DNA of 37,078 nucleotides, taken from contig CAYGAW010000025.1 of NCBI GenBank assembly GCA_964347945.1, positions 1 through 37,078 of the forward strand, given 5' to 3'. A program made the translations under genes and the position numbers. The DNA comes from CAYGAW01 sp964347945 (GTDB taxonomy: Bacteria > Chloroflexota > Anaerolineae > UBA7937 > B3-Chlor). The notes beneath the pieces were generated by a model that did no database searches, was not told the origin of the DNA, and saw nothing but the letters and a program-made list of their open reading frames with translations. Positions within the stretch are counted from its first letter, which is position 1. Each line of letters opens with the position of its first letter. This document shows, in pieces, positions 23,335 to 30,980 of this stretch.

Positions 23335-23880
23335 ATGACCGTACCCAGTGACGAGCGCGAACTAGTGCGACGGGCCCAACAGCGCGACCGGGGCGCCTTC
23401 GCCGAGATCTACGAGCGGTATCACTCTACTATCTACACCCACATCTACTACCGCGTCGGTGACCCCTCCACGGCCGAGGACCTCACTAGCGAGGTTTTTG
23501 TGCGAGTTGTGGGGAGCATAGACGGCTTCGTCTACCGTGACCGCCCTCTGCTGACGTGGCTGTACACTATTGCACGGAACCTGATCATCGACCACCGGAG
23601 ACGTGCTGGTCGCGCCACAATGCTACCTCTGGATGAGCGTCTGGAGAACGGCAGCGAAGACGTTGAAAGGGCAGCTGAGCTTGCGGTCAGCCGGCGTCGG
23701 CTGGCGGTAGCCCTCGATGAGCTCACCGATGACCAGCGGCACGTCATCATCCTCAGATTCATCGAAGGTAGGAGTCTGGAGGAGGTGGCCGAGATAGTCG
23801 GCAAGTCAGTGGGTGCTGTGAAGGCGTTGCAGCACCGGGCGTTGGACGGTCTCCGTCGAGTGCTCTCCCCCCAATCTTGA
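23335..23880 (+). CDS. ECF-type RNA polymerase sigma factor
   Basis: This is a 181-residue sigma-70 family group 4 factor. Region 2 spans about residues 8-90: ELVRRAQQRDRGAFAEIYERYHSTIYTHIYYRVGDPSTAEDLTSEVFVRV, with the DNA-melting and -10-reading part TWLYTIARNLIIDHRR. Region 4 (about 118-175) has LDELTDDQRHVIILRFIEGRSLEEVAEIVGKSVGAVKALQHRALDGLRR, the -35-reading HTH. No extra C-terminal domain is present. The start at ATG 23335 gives a normal N terminus; a TTG at 23305 is an alternative. The membrane FecR-type protein gene follows after 88 bp. Its own putative promoter in that gap suggests that the sigma factor activates the regulator gene, the usual ECF feedback. Confidence 0.92.
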   Translation: MTVPSDERELVRRAQQRDRGAFAEIYERYHSTIYTHIYYRVGDPSTAEDLTSEVFVRVVGSIDGFVYRDRPLLTWLYTIARNLIIDHRRRAGRATMLPLDERLENGSEDVERAAELAVSRRRLAVALDELTDDQRHVIILRFIEGRSLEEVAEIVGKSVGAVKALQHRALDGLRRVLSPQS

Positions 23881-23916
23881 TCACACGGATCCTCGGCAAG
23901 AACCCCGCACGTCGCC

Positions 23917-23947
23917 CGTATCCTTTTTGGTTTTGCATCGTTATGCA
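23917..23947 (+). promoter_or_regulatory. Proposed ECF-sigma promoter, copy 2
   Basis: CGTATCCT (23917-23924), 14 bp, CGTTATGCA (23939-23947), identical in both blocks and spacing to 21887-21917. A start near 23953 gives a leader of about 16 nt with the Shine-Dalgarno sequence of the GTG at 23969. Confidence 0.65.
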
Positions 23948-23968
23948 GTGTGCAGGGAAGGGCCGCAA

Positions 23969-25174
23969 GTGAAAGACGAAATCGAAGTCATTCTTGAGGG
24001 GTGTCTAACTGAGCTGCTGAGCGAAGGGGCTTCGCTCGCAGAGTGCGTGGCTGAGTATCCGGACCAGGCAGTAATCCTCCGCCCACTGTTGGAACTAGCC
24101 CTTGAGATTGATGCTGTGGAGCGGCCAGAGATGAGGCCCGCGGCATCCAAGGCCGCCAAGCAGCGCATGTTGGCGGCCTTGCCTGAGAGGCGACGCCAGG
24201 CTGCAGCCCCATCGTCCACATTCCGTCGCGTAGCAGCGGAGCTAGGTGCCTTGCTCGGTGGCGGGGTCCACACCGCGCCGCGGAGAGCCCCGGTGGCCAG
24301 CCTCGCTATAGCAGCAGTGATCCTGCTGATGCTTTTCGTTATCCCCGATGTTGCCCTCCAGATATCGCGCGGCGGGGTCGTGGCGCAGACCGCTCTTTTG
24401 GCAGATGCAACGGGAGTGGTGGAGGTTCAGCGAAGCGCCAGCAGTGATTGGAGACCTACTGAGGCTGGCGACGTGCTCCAGGCCGGGGATGGTATCCGCA
24501 CAGGCAGGTTCTCATCTGTCACTCTTGCCTTCTTTGATGGTACCACGACCAGATTGGCTGCAGACACCGAGGTCACCCTTGTCGAGTTGAACTGCCGGCG
24601 CGATGGAGCAGCAAAGACAGTGGTTCTGCACCAGTGGAGCGGCAGGACACACAACTGGGTCCAGAAGTTCCTGGACGCGGCTTCTCGGTTCGAAATCGAC
24701 ACGCCCACGGCGGTGGCCACGGTGCACGGCACTGAGTTCACCGTGAATGTTGCATCTGACAACAGTACCGAGGTTGTGGTTGTAGAGGGTCTGGTGAGCG
24801 TCGAGACAGAGGAGACCACGGTACTACTCTCGGCCGGGGAGTCTGCTGCAACGCCACCGCGCTATGTGTTGGCGCCGCCAGTCGCCACGCCGACAGAGGA
24901 GCCGACCGACAGTGCAGAGCCAACCGAGACGCCAGAACCCACGGCAGAACAGTGGCGAACTCTGATACGAAGCCTAATTCCGACGCCGACCGCAACGCCG
25001 GAGCCAACTGCAACGGCGGAACCGACTGGAACGCCGGAGCCTACTCCCACGGGGGCCCTCGCTGCCTGGCCGGAGGATGGTGACAAGCCACCCCCTGAGC
25101 ATCCGGAACATCCACATGGTGGGCCGCCTGGACAGGACGAGGACAAGCCCGACAGGCCCGGGAAGAAGGACTAA
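23969..25174 (+). CDS. Membrane FecR-domain protein, probable ECF anti-sigma/co-sensor
   Basis: This 401-residue single-pass protein has a cytoplasmic head (about 1-100) with DEIEVILEGCLTELLSEGASLAECVAEYP, a motif common in Chloroflexota anti-sigma-like proteins. One membrane helix follows (about 109-127, VASLAIAAVILLMLFVIP). The external FecR domain is next (GVVEVQRSASSDWRPTEAGDVLQAGDGIRTGRFSSVTLAFFDGTTTRLAADTEV, then TPTAVATVHGTEFTVNV and VVVVEGLVSVET). The last ~120 residues are low-complexity Pro/Thr/Glu repeats and a charged tail (GQDEDKPDRPGKKD). GTG 23969 is chosen; an in-frame ATG at 23927 lies inside the proposed promoter. Together with the preceding ECF gene this is a classical sigma/regulator pair. 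What it senses cannot be read. Confidence 0.85.
   Translation: MKDEIEVILEGCLTELLSEGASLAECVAEYPDQAVILRPLLELALEIDAVERPEMRPAASKAAKQRMLAALPERRRQAAAPSSTFRRVAAELGALLGGGVHTAPRRAPVASLAIAAVILLMLFVIPDVALQISRGGVVAQTALLADATGVVEVQRSASSDWRPTEAGDVLQAGDGIRTGRFSSVTLAFFDGTTTRLAADTEVTLVELNCRRDGAAKTVVLHQWSGRTHNWVQKFLDAASRFEIDTPTAVATVHGTEFTVNVASDNSTEVVVVEGLVSVETEETTVLLSAGESAATPPRYVLAPPVATPTEEPTDSAEPTETPEPTAEQWRTLIRSLIPTPTATPEPTATAEPTGTPEPTPTGALAAWPEDGDKPPPEHPEHPHGGPPGQDEDKPDRPGKKD
24885..25060 (+). repeat. Low-complexity TPE-coding repeats
   Basis: Degenerate repeats of the ACGCCGGAGCC type encode PTxTPEPT units in the external tail of the FecR-type protein. Such tracts are prone to length changes and look like wall-spanning linkers. 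Confidence 0.7.
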
Positions 25175-25201
25175 GTAATTCTGGGGCAGAGGAAGGTAAT
25201 C

Positions 25202-25408
25202 ATGCGCATTGGAGGACACATGACTTTCGATACTTACTGCCGATCTTGTGGCTCCAAGCTGACGTACGTGGAGGGGACAAGCGGCCGGATCAGCATCTGT
25301 TATCGGTGTGGTTGGAGCAGGATGGAGCTGGTCGGCGCTGTGAAGTCGCCAGGGCTAAAAGCACGACTGAACCACGCGTTCACCGTGGCGCATCCGAGGA
25401 TGGCCTAG
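25202..25408 (+). CDS. Small zinc-ribbon protein
   Basis: This is a 68-residue protein with a C4 ribbon, CRSCG-x14-CYRCG (YCRSCGSKLTYVEG and SICYRCGWSRMELVG), followed by a basic tail. No other domain is visible. Two starts are possible: ATG 25202, preceded by AGGAAGG, or ATG 25220, preceded by GGAGG at 25211-25215 (spacing 4). The protein differs by six residues between them. It is 27 bp downstream of the FecR-type gene and may be read through from it. Nucleic-acid or protein binding is likely from the fold; no specific function is known. Confidence 0.65.
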   Translation: MRIGGHMTFDTYCRSCGSKLTYVEGTSGRISICYRCGWSRMELVGAVKSPGLKARLNHAFTVAHPRMA

Positions 25409-25613
25409 TGTACTCGGCCTTGATGACGGGTTGAATAGCGCTTCCCGCCGAGCGTTGGCCAGAGGGCTGATCCTTAGCGGAGCCAGGAGCTGCTGTTGCG
25501 GTGTGCGGTCATGGTCTCCAGGGGGTTTGACGGACGATCTTCGGTGCAGAGGCGGGTTGACGGGGAGCGTAGCAGTCAGAGGATCTTCTTTGGCAAGGAG
25601 GAAGGGATTGGGT
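25409..25613. other. Intergenic region before the receiver gene
   Basis: The frame of the receiver gene is open through this stretch but has Arg/Cys/Gly-rich sequence without family likeness, so it is treated as untranslated. TTGACG occurs twice but no good -10 follows at proper spacing. No RNA gene or hairpin is supported. Confidence 0.4.
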
Positions 25614-26081
25614 ATGGCTAGCTCGAAGAAGAATAGCGATCATCAGGAACCCGAGAGAATACTGGTGTATGATGATGAACAGGTGATACTCGATCTCCTT
25701 GCACTGGTGCTCAGCCGCGAGGGATATGAAGTTGCCGCGACCCCGTCTGACGAGGAAGCCCACGGTCTAGTGTCCACGCAGGCCTTTGATCTCGCTATTA
25801 CTGACCTGGGGTTGCGCAGATCGAATGGTTGTAAACTGGTGAAAACGATCAGGGATTTGAGCCCTGACACCACTGTTGTGGCGATATCCGCATATCCAGC
25901 GAGGGAGGTGGTTCGCTTCGCTCGAGAGAATGCGCAGGCTTTCCTGCAGAAGCCCTTTGCCCTCAGTGACCTGCTGAGCGTGGTCCGCGAGGCTCTAGGA
26001 GATGAATCGCTCGCAGAAGCACCAGGAGAGACCACCAGCGCCTCTCAAGAGGGGCTTCAGGTTACACGGGGTAACGCGTGA
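25614..26081 (+). CDS. Stand-alone response-regulator receiver protein
   Basis: This is a 155-residue CheY-like protein with no output domain. It has the acidic pair D20-D21 (ILVYDDEQVILDLLALVLSREGYEV), phospho-acceptor D64 (LAITDLGLRRSNG), Ser92 (AISAYPA) and Lys113 (AFLQKPFALSDLL). All receiver key residues are present, so phosphorylation is likely. A 30-residue acidic/Ser-Thr tail follows. ATG 25614 has AAGGAGG (25595-25601) 12 bases upstream. No kinase gene is adjacent; the window's only histidine kinase (6342-8015) has no cognate regulator, so cross-pairing is conceivable but unsupported by position. The gene is convergent with the oxidoreductase gamma gene; the 76-bp gap shows no clear terminator. 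Confidence 0.85.
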   Translation: MASSKKNSDHQEPERILVYDDEQVILDLLALVLSREGYEVAATPSDEEAHGLVSTQAFDLAITDLGLRRSNGCKLVKTIRDLSPDTTVVAISAYPAREVVRFARENAQAFLQKPFALSDLLSVVREALGDESLAEAPGETTSASQEGLQVTRGNA

Positions 26082-26157
26082 TGAATACTGCCGAGGTTCT
26101 ACCCTCCCCGACGTCGCTGCCCACCGGCGGCCGGACCTAGCAACCTCTACCGTATCC

Positions 26158-26703
26158 TCACACTCTGGTTTGTTTTCCGGCAATCTCGAATCCTCTCCCC
26201 AACGCCTTCATGCTTCTTTCGCGTCTTGCCTCAGGCCCCTTGGAAGAAATCTGTTCTAGGGCGCTCATAGATATCAGTTCTGATGAGGCTGCCAGCGCAC
26301 CCAGCATGACCATGTTGGCCGCTTTTGCGTTTCCCAATGAGGTCGCCGTGTCAATCGCTGGCACAGGGTACTGCGCTGTCGGGGACGACTCGGCGCGGGA
26401 CGGAGTGACTGAGGCAGGATCGTAGAGGACCACCGTTCCTCGTTGCAGCATCGGCAGGAAGTGATCGTAGGCCTCCTGGGAGAACGCTACGAATAAGTCG
26501 GGCTCAAGTACGCCAGGGTAGATGATCTCCTCCTCGGAAATGACCACTTCGGAGCGGATCAGAGTTCCTCTCGCCTCAGCACCATAGGAAGGCAGGACCG
26601 ACACCTTCTTGCCTTCCAAGGCGCAACTCCGGGCAAGGATGTCCCCGGCAAGTTGGACCCCCTGTCCCCCCAGGCCTGCTATGAGTACCTCAGCTTTCTG
26701 CAT
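26158..26703 (-). CDS. 2-oxoacid:ferredoxin oxidoreductase, gamma subunit
   Basis: This is the 181-residue gamma chain of a four-part 2-oxoacid:acceptor oxidoreductase (2-oxoglutarate, pyruvate or branched-chain). It starts VLIAGLGGQGVQLAGDILARSCALEGKKVSVLPSYGAEARGT, the classic gamma N-terminal fold with the glycine-rich loop and conserved SYG-x-E-x-RG. It then has EPDLFVAFSQEAYDHFLP and NAKAANMVMLGALA. ATG 26703 overlaps the end of the beta gene by 14 bp, so translation is coupled; a much longer frame to 26880 lies within beta and is rejected. It is the last gene of the complex's operon. Confidence 0.92.
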   Translation of the reverse strand: MQKAEVLIAGLGGQGVQLAGDILARSCALEGKKVSVLPSYGAEARGTLIRSEVVISEEEIIYPGVLEPDLFVAFSQEAYDHFLPMLQRGTVVLYDPASVTPSRAESSPTAQYPVPAIDTATSLGNAKAANMVMLGALAASSELISMSALEQISSKGPEARRERSMKALGRGFEIAGKQTRV

Positions 26704-27460
26704 ACCATTCTCCGACGGGTATCCTACCCTGAGTGTCCTCCGGATCGATCTGCTCCCATTCCACGCACGCTCTCTTTTGCCATTCCAGCATGCTCCAGAT
26801 GAGGCTTGGTCCCTCAAACTGGAGCCTGGCTCTGTTGGCCCTGCCATACTCTGTGGGACACAGCGATAGAACATCCACAAAGGCGAACTGATCGAAGCGC
26901 AGCGCGTTGATGATGCCTTTTGTCAGTTTTCGCGGCCTGACCACAGGGAAACGGGCTACGTAGGGGGCGCCGGCGCCTTGAGCTAGCGCCACCAGATCGA
27001 AGGCTCTCTCTGGGTTCCCCTGAGGTGTCGTCGATGTGATGTCTCCCTGTGGCGTGGTCGCCGAAACCTGTCCGCCGGTCATGCCGTATACGAGGTTGTT
27101 GAGGCAGAACACCTTGATGGGAACATTGCGACGCGCTGCGTGGATAAGGTGATTGCCACCTATGGTGGCTAGGTCGCCGTCACCGCTGATCACGATGACG
27201 TCCAGTTCGGGTCTGGTCAATTTGACGCCAGTGGCGAACGCGATGGCCCGACCGTGGGTCACATGAAGGGTGTCGGCCCGGAAATGCGGACTGGGCACCC
27301 AGGCCCCGCAGCCGATGCCGGAGACGAAAACCGTGCTCCCAAAGTCCAGTCCTATCTCGTCTGCGGCGCGAAGGAACGCGTTCATGAAGATACCGTGACC
27401 ACAGCCAGCGCAAAACGGGGTAGGCTGCCGCAGGTACTTCTCTCTCAAAATCTCACCCAT
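26690..27460 (-). CDS. 2-oxoacid:ferredoxin oxidoreductase, beta (TPP) subunit
   Basis: This 256-residue thiamine-diphosphate-binding chain decarboxylates a 2-oxoacid to the acyl-CoA. The N-terminal PFCAGCGHGIFMNAFLRA has the Cys pair found in KorB-type subunits. The TPP/Mg motif is GDGDLATIGGNHLIHAARRNVPIKVFCLNN (G-D-G near 94, N-N near 120), and then VYGMTGGQVSATTPQG. Size and motifs fit KorB (2-oxoglutarate synthase) or the indole/isovalerate types; substrate class is not fixed. It is preceded by the alpha gene with a 96-bp gap that has no recognised feature and followed by gamma with overlap. The complex reduces ferredoxin and could supply the reductive TCA cycle or amino-acid oxidation. 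Confidence 0.93.
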   Translation of the reverse strand: MGEILREKYLRQPTPFCAGCGHGIFMNAFLRAADEIGLDFGSTVFVSGIGCGAWVPSPHFRADTLHVTHGRAIAFATGVKLTRPELDVIVISGDGDLATIGGNHLIHAARRNVPIKVFCLNNLVYGMTGGQVSATTPQGDITSTTPQGNPERAFDLVALAQGAGAPYVARFPVVRPRKLTKGIINALRFDQFAFVDVLSLCPTEYGRANRARLQFEGPSLIWSMLEWQKRACVEWEQIDPEDTQGRIPVGEWYAES

Positions 27461-27556
27461 CTTTCAGTTCCTATGTGGAATCGTCTTCGGGCACCCAGAC
27501 CGCGGGATCGGCGCTGCCACCAACTCCACAGAACATAGGGTCTCCAACTTGGTCCA

Positions 27557-28987
27557 CTACTCGTTGCTCCCGAGCAAGAAGTCGGCCACGCGCCTCGGAT
27601 CCATCATCTCGCCGTTGGTCTGAGATAGCAGGCTGACTGGGACGTCCGTGTGCTGTCGGACCACCTGGGATATCTGACCCAGGTTCGTCTCCGGGACGAT
27701 GAACTCCTCACAGCGGTGTCCCCACTCCTCGATTACGTCACCAGGGAACGGCCATAGAGTTCTCAGGCGCAGCATGCCGACCCGCTGTCCGCGCGAACGC
27801 GCCGCCTTCACCGCCCATAGCGCGCTGCGCCCTGATGAGCCGTAGGCTACCACCATTCTCTGTGCGTCGTCCTCGAAGCGGAGCTCATAGTCAGCGATTT
27901 CATCCGCGTGGGCGGTGATCTTCTTCGAGAGCCGCCTGACCAACCGGTCATGGACGTCGGGATCTGCGGTCTTGCGCACGCCGTACTCGTTGTGAGTGGA
28001 GCCCGTGATGAGAAGCTCCTCGCCTTCACCAAAGGAGGGCATGGGGGGCACACCGCGCTCATCGTCAGTGCCGAAAGGGGGAGCTCCGGGAACTTTGACT
28101 CTGTTGAAAATCTCCGCGGCCTCGGGCACCTCGAAACTTTCGCGCAGATGCCCAGTGATGGCGTCGCCAAGCACGATCACCGGGACCCGAAAGCGTTCCG
28201 AGAGGTTGAAGGCTCTGATGGTCAGATCGTACATCTCCTGGACGGACCACGGTGCCAGGGCGATGATCTCTACGCCCCCGTGGGTTCCCCATTTCGCCTG
28301 CATCACGTCTCCGCTGGCCGGACGGCTGGCCTGGCCCGTGCTCGGTCCGGCCCGCTGGATATCCACCACCACGCACGGTGTTTCGGTCATGCACGCATAG
28401 CCTATGTTCTCCATCATCAGACTGAACCCCGGGCCCGCCGTGGCCGTCATGCTCTTGACGCCAGCCCAGGAGGCGCCAATCACAGCGGCCATGCTTCCGA
28501 TCTCATCCTCCATCTGGACGAACACGCCACCGGTCTCCGGCAGGCGCTTGGCCATGTGCACCATTATCTCCGAGGCGGGAGTGATGGGATAGCCGGCATA
28601 GAACCCACAGCCCGCCGCGATGGCGCCTTCTGCACAGGCCTCATCACCCATCATGTAGTGGGTCCCTGGTTTCAGGCTGCTGGGCACGGTGGTCCACCCG
28701 CCGCTGGATTGAACCGTCCGTTTACCTCTTGTTGCAGTCGCGACGGCTGGCGAAGTCTCACCTCTTTCTTGGACGGCAATCCCTAACTCAGGACAGAGGT
28801 ATTCGCAAATGCTGCAACCTATGCATTCCTCCGGCTGCTTCACTTGTGAAGGGCGAAGTCCCTTGGGAGTGATTTCGTGACCTTCGGCGAAGACCTCCTT
28901 GGGGCAGGCATTGACACAAATGTAGCAGTCGCTGCCCTTACAGAGATCCGCATCCAGCTCTATGTCGTACGTCTTGTCCTTGGACAT
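27557..28987 (-). CDS. 2-oxoacid:ferredoxin oxidoreductase, fused delta-alpha subunit
   Basis: This 476-residue chain is a fusion of ferredoxin (delta) and alpha subunits. Residues 1-75 carry two 4Fe-4S sites, CKGSDCYICVNACP (spacing C-x4-C-x2-C-x3-C, longer than usual in the first gap) and CIGCSICEYLCPE. After a Ser/Thr linker (about 80-105), the alpha chain starts with KPGTHYMMGDEACAEGAIAAGCGFYAGYPITPASEI, then FVQMEDEIGSMAAVIGASWAGVKSMTATAGPGFSLMMEN, and the C-terminal part has RMVVAYGSSGRSALWAVK. These are KorA hallmarks. Its first residues and ferredoxin head point electrons from the TPP centre to soluble ferredoxin. It is the first gene of the operon; the promoter is not convincing beyond a -10 at 29023-29028. 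Confidence 0.92.
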   Translation of the reverse strand: MSKDKTYDIELDADLCKGSDCYICVNACPKEVFAEGHEITPKGLRPSQVKQPEECIGCSICEYLCPELGIAVQERGETSPAVATATRGKRTVQSSGGWTTVPSSLKPGTHYMMGDEACAEGAIAAGCGFYAGYPITPASEIMVHMAKRLPETGGVFVQMEDEIGSMAAVIGASWAGVKSMTATAGPGFSLMMENIGYACMTETPCVVVDIQRAGPSTGQASRPASGDVMQAKWGTHGGVEIIALAPWSVQEMYDLTIRAFNLSERFRVPVIVLGDAITGHLRESFEVPEAAEIFNRVKVPGAPPFGTDDERGVPPMPSFGEGEELLITGSTHNEYGVRKTADPDVHDRLVRRLSKKITAHADEIADYELRFEDDAQRMVVAYGSSGRSALWAVKAARSRGQRVGMLRLRTLWPFPGDVIEEWGHRCEEFIVPETNLGQISQVVRQHTDVPVSLLSQTNGEMMDPRRVADFLLGSNE

Positions 28988-29022
28988 GATGATTCCTTGA
29001 GTTGGTTGTTTCTGGCAAGATG

Positions 29023-29028
29023 ATTATA
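29023..29028 (-). promoter_or_regulatory. Possible -10 box of the oxidoreductase operon
   Basis: TATAAT on the minus strand, 36 bp upstream of the ATG at 28987. No recognisable -35 lies 16-18 bp further up, so an activator may be needed or the match may be chance. Confidence 0.4.
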
Positions 29029-29073
29029 CAGAAATACCCACACCCTCGCATATGAAGCCTCATGGCTCCGTGA

Positions 29074-29514
29074 CTACAGCGTGGAGCCAAACGCAACGAG
29101 GTCTCCGAGGCCGAGCTCCAGTTCTAGTCCCGTCTTGCGCTCCTTGGCCCCAACGAGGATGTTCATGTGATTGGGAAAATGGGTGAGGTCAAAGCCTACC
29201 ACCTCTCCGATTTCTACCTCCCCCACCGTGACTCTGTCCCCCACCAGAACAATCCCCCCTTGCTCTACGCTGAAGAAGGCCAGGTAGGCCACCTTGTCCA
29301 CCGTGTATTCGGGGCCCGCTTGAGGATCGTCGGTGATCGCCAATTCATGGATCTCTCCCTGGCACAAGGCGCGCGACGGATGGATCTCCAACTTCATGCC
29401 CCTCGCCTCTGAACGGGCGTCCAGAATGCACACCAAGCTTCCCACGACGTCGCTCTTGGCGACGTAAGGATACTTGTCTAGGATCCCACTGCCGTGGGGC
29501 TCTCTTGACATCAC
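29074..29514 (-). CDS. DUF6917-like protein
   Basis: This is a 146-residue soluble beta-rich protein. The ordered motifs VVGSLVCILDARSEARGMKL, GEIHELAITDDPQAGPEYTVDKVAYLAFFSVEQGGIVLVGD, and the C-terminal FPNHMNILVGAK look like a domain of unknown function (DUF6917) that I recall from Chloroflexota and other bacteria; the name is from memory and needs a profile search. No catalytic site can be assigned. ATG 29514 (or the next codon, also ATG) is a reasonable start. It is the last gene of the transport/metabolism block, 56 bp after the MFS gene. Its neighbours (DapA-family lyase and transporters) suggest a role in handling a small organic acid or amino-acid-like substrate. Confidence 0.6.
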   Translation of the reverse strand: MMSREPHGSGILDKYPYVAKSDVVGSLVCILDARSEARGMKLEIHPSRALCQGEIHELAITDDPQAGPEYTVDKVAYLAFFSVEQGGIVLVGDRVTVGEVEIGEVVGFDLTHFPNHMNILVGAKERKTGLELELGLGDLVAFGSTL

Positions 29515-29570
29515 AAAACCTCACAGTTCTGTTTGCTGGTGAATCGCACCGTGGGCCCTCCCGCCGCTCG

Positions 29571-30977
29571 TCAACTCTGTGCTTGCTCTTCTGCAAGGGA
29601 AGTGTGCGGCGCCTCTGCTCCCGGTACGAAGAGTCCGACCATCACAGCGACGACGGCCATGGCGGTCACCAGGTAGAAATCCAAACGAAAGGAATCAGGT
29701 GTGAATCCTGCACCAACAGCCTGAAGCACAAGCGCGAAGATGGTCGGACCGAGTGTTCCACCGAGGAAACGCAAGAGATTGAAGAGACCCATGGCGATTC
29801 CCAGGGTGCCGGGCAACACTACGAGGCTTACAGCCGCAGGTGCAGGGGATTGGACCATGCCCATGCCGATGCCCGCAAGTGACAGAGAGCCCAGGATGTA
29901 CCACAACGGTGTAGCTGAGTTGAGGAGGCTCAAAGCTAGCCCGGCCAGGGCGATCACAATCATGCCTGAGAGGCACAGCAGTCGACAACCATACCGATCA
30001 GCCAGCCTCCCAGCCACGGGGGCTGCGATGGCCATGGTGATCGGCAGGGAGGCCAGAATCAAGCCCGTCTGCGCGGCTGGGTAGCCCCGTACCTCGATCA
30101 GGAACAGGGGGATCAGAAACAGCAGTCCAAACTGACAGAAAACCTGAATGAACGCGATCGCTGAGGCTGCCGAGTATGGTCGGTTTGAGAAGAGGTTCAG
30201 GTCCACGAAGGGTTGCTGGACCCTTCTCTCGGTGATGACGAACGCCGCCAGCAAGCCGAGGCAGACTGTCCAGAGCATCAGGCTGGCTGAGGACGTCCAT
30301 CCCAGGTACGGACCTTGTCGCAGGTTGAACATCAGGGTCAGCGTGGCAGCCGTCAGTGTTATGGCCCCTATCACGTCAAAAGGTTGGCGCTGCGATTTGC
30401 TGTCGTCAGGCATCAGGCGCCAGACCAGGAATACTGCCAAGAAACAGAGTGGGACGTAGGACACGAAGATGGATTGCCAGCCGAAGTACTGCGTCAAGAT
30501 GCCGCCCAATGGGGGGCCGGCGGCGTGAAACCCGCTGTTGACAAGCGCCCACGCTCCCATTGCCCTGCCCCTCTCCCCCGGTGGAAACAGCGTCCCGATC
30601 ACGGCCATTATTGCGGGCAGGATCGGGCCGTTGCCTACGCCTTGTACGGCGCGAAGGGCTATCAGGGCGGGAAAGCCCCGCGCCAAGGGGGCGAGTAGTG
30701 AGGCTACGGCGAAGACGCTCATGCCTATCAGGTAGGCGCGTTTGTAGCCATACATGTCCCCCAGACGCCCGAAGAGCGGCATGGTCACGGCGAAGAGCAA
30801 GATGTAGATGGTCACCGCCCAGATGCCTGTCCCCACGTCAACCGAGAAGTAGTCCATCATGGTGGGGAGGGCCACATTGACCAGGCTATTGGCAAGTGTA
30901 CCGGTCGCGGTGCCAGCCAGGAGGGCGCCGAGGATCAACCAGCGCAAGCGGTGCGCTCTGTTGCCGTCCGAGGGCAT
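29571..30977 (-). CDS. MFS transporter, DHA2 (14-TM drug:proton antiporter) family
   Basis: This 468-residue polytopic protein belongs to the major facilitator superfamily. The length, about 14 hydrophobic segments and the early motifs fit the EmrB/QacA DHA2 group: NSLVNVALPTMMDYF (motif D1-like), then GRLGDMYGYKRAYLIGM (motif A) and LIALRAVQGVGNGPILPAIMAVIG (motif C region of DHA). The second half starts after a loop near 200-230 (SKSQRQPFDVIGAI). It exports organic compounds with proton exchange in this family; the substrate is unknown. ATG 30977 follows the TAG of the DapA-like gene by three bases, so translation is coupled. The link to a DapA-family enzyme suggests that the exported or imported solute relates to it. 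Confidence 0.87.
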   Translation of the reverse strand: MPSDGNRAHRLRWLILGALLAGTATGTLANSLVNVALPTMMDYFSVDVGTGIWAVTIYILLFAVTMPLFGRLGDMYGYKRAYLIGMSVFAVASLLAPLARGFPALIALRAVQGVGNGPILPAIMAVIGTLFPPGERGRAMGAWALVNSGFHAAGPPLGGILTQYFGWQSIFVSYVPLCFLAVFLVWRLMPDDSKSQRQPFDVIGAITLTAATLTLMFNLRQGPYLGWTSSASLMLWTVCLGLLAAFVITERRVQQPFVDLNLFSNRPYSAASAIAFIQVFCQFGLLFLIPLFLIEVRGYPAAQTGLILASLPITMAIAAPVAGRLADRYGCRLLCLSGMIVIALAGLALSLLNSATPLWYILGSLSLAGIGMGMVQSPAPAAVSLVVLPGTLGIAMGLFNLLRFLGGTLGPTIFALVLQAVGAGFTPDSFRLDFYLVTAMAVVAVMVGLFVPGAEAPHTSLAEEQAQS

Positions 30978-30980
30978 GAG

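Noticed and set aside
26151..26158. Third CGTATCCT on the plus strand
   Set aside because: The bases 14 bp further (TTTTCCGGC) do not match CGTTATGCA, and the site lies between convergent genes; one chance 8-mer is expected in a window of this size.
27908..28786. 292-residue open frame on the plus strand opposite the fused delta-alpha oxidoreductase gene
   Set aside because: It is antisense to a clear family protein, has Arg/His/Gly-rich low-likeness sequence and no ribosome-binding site; a by-product of high GC.
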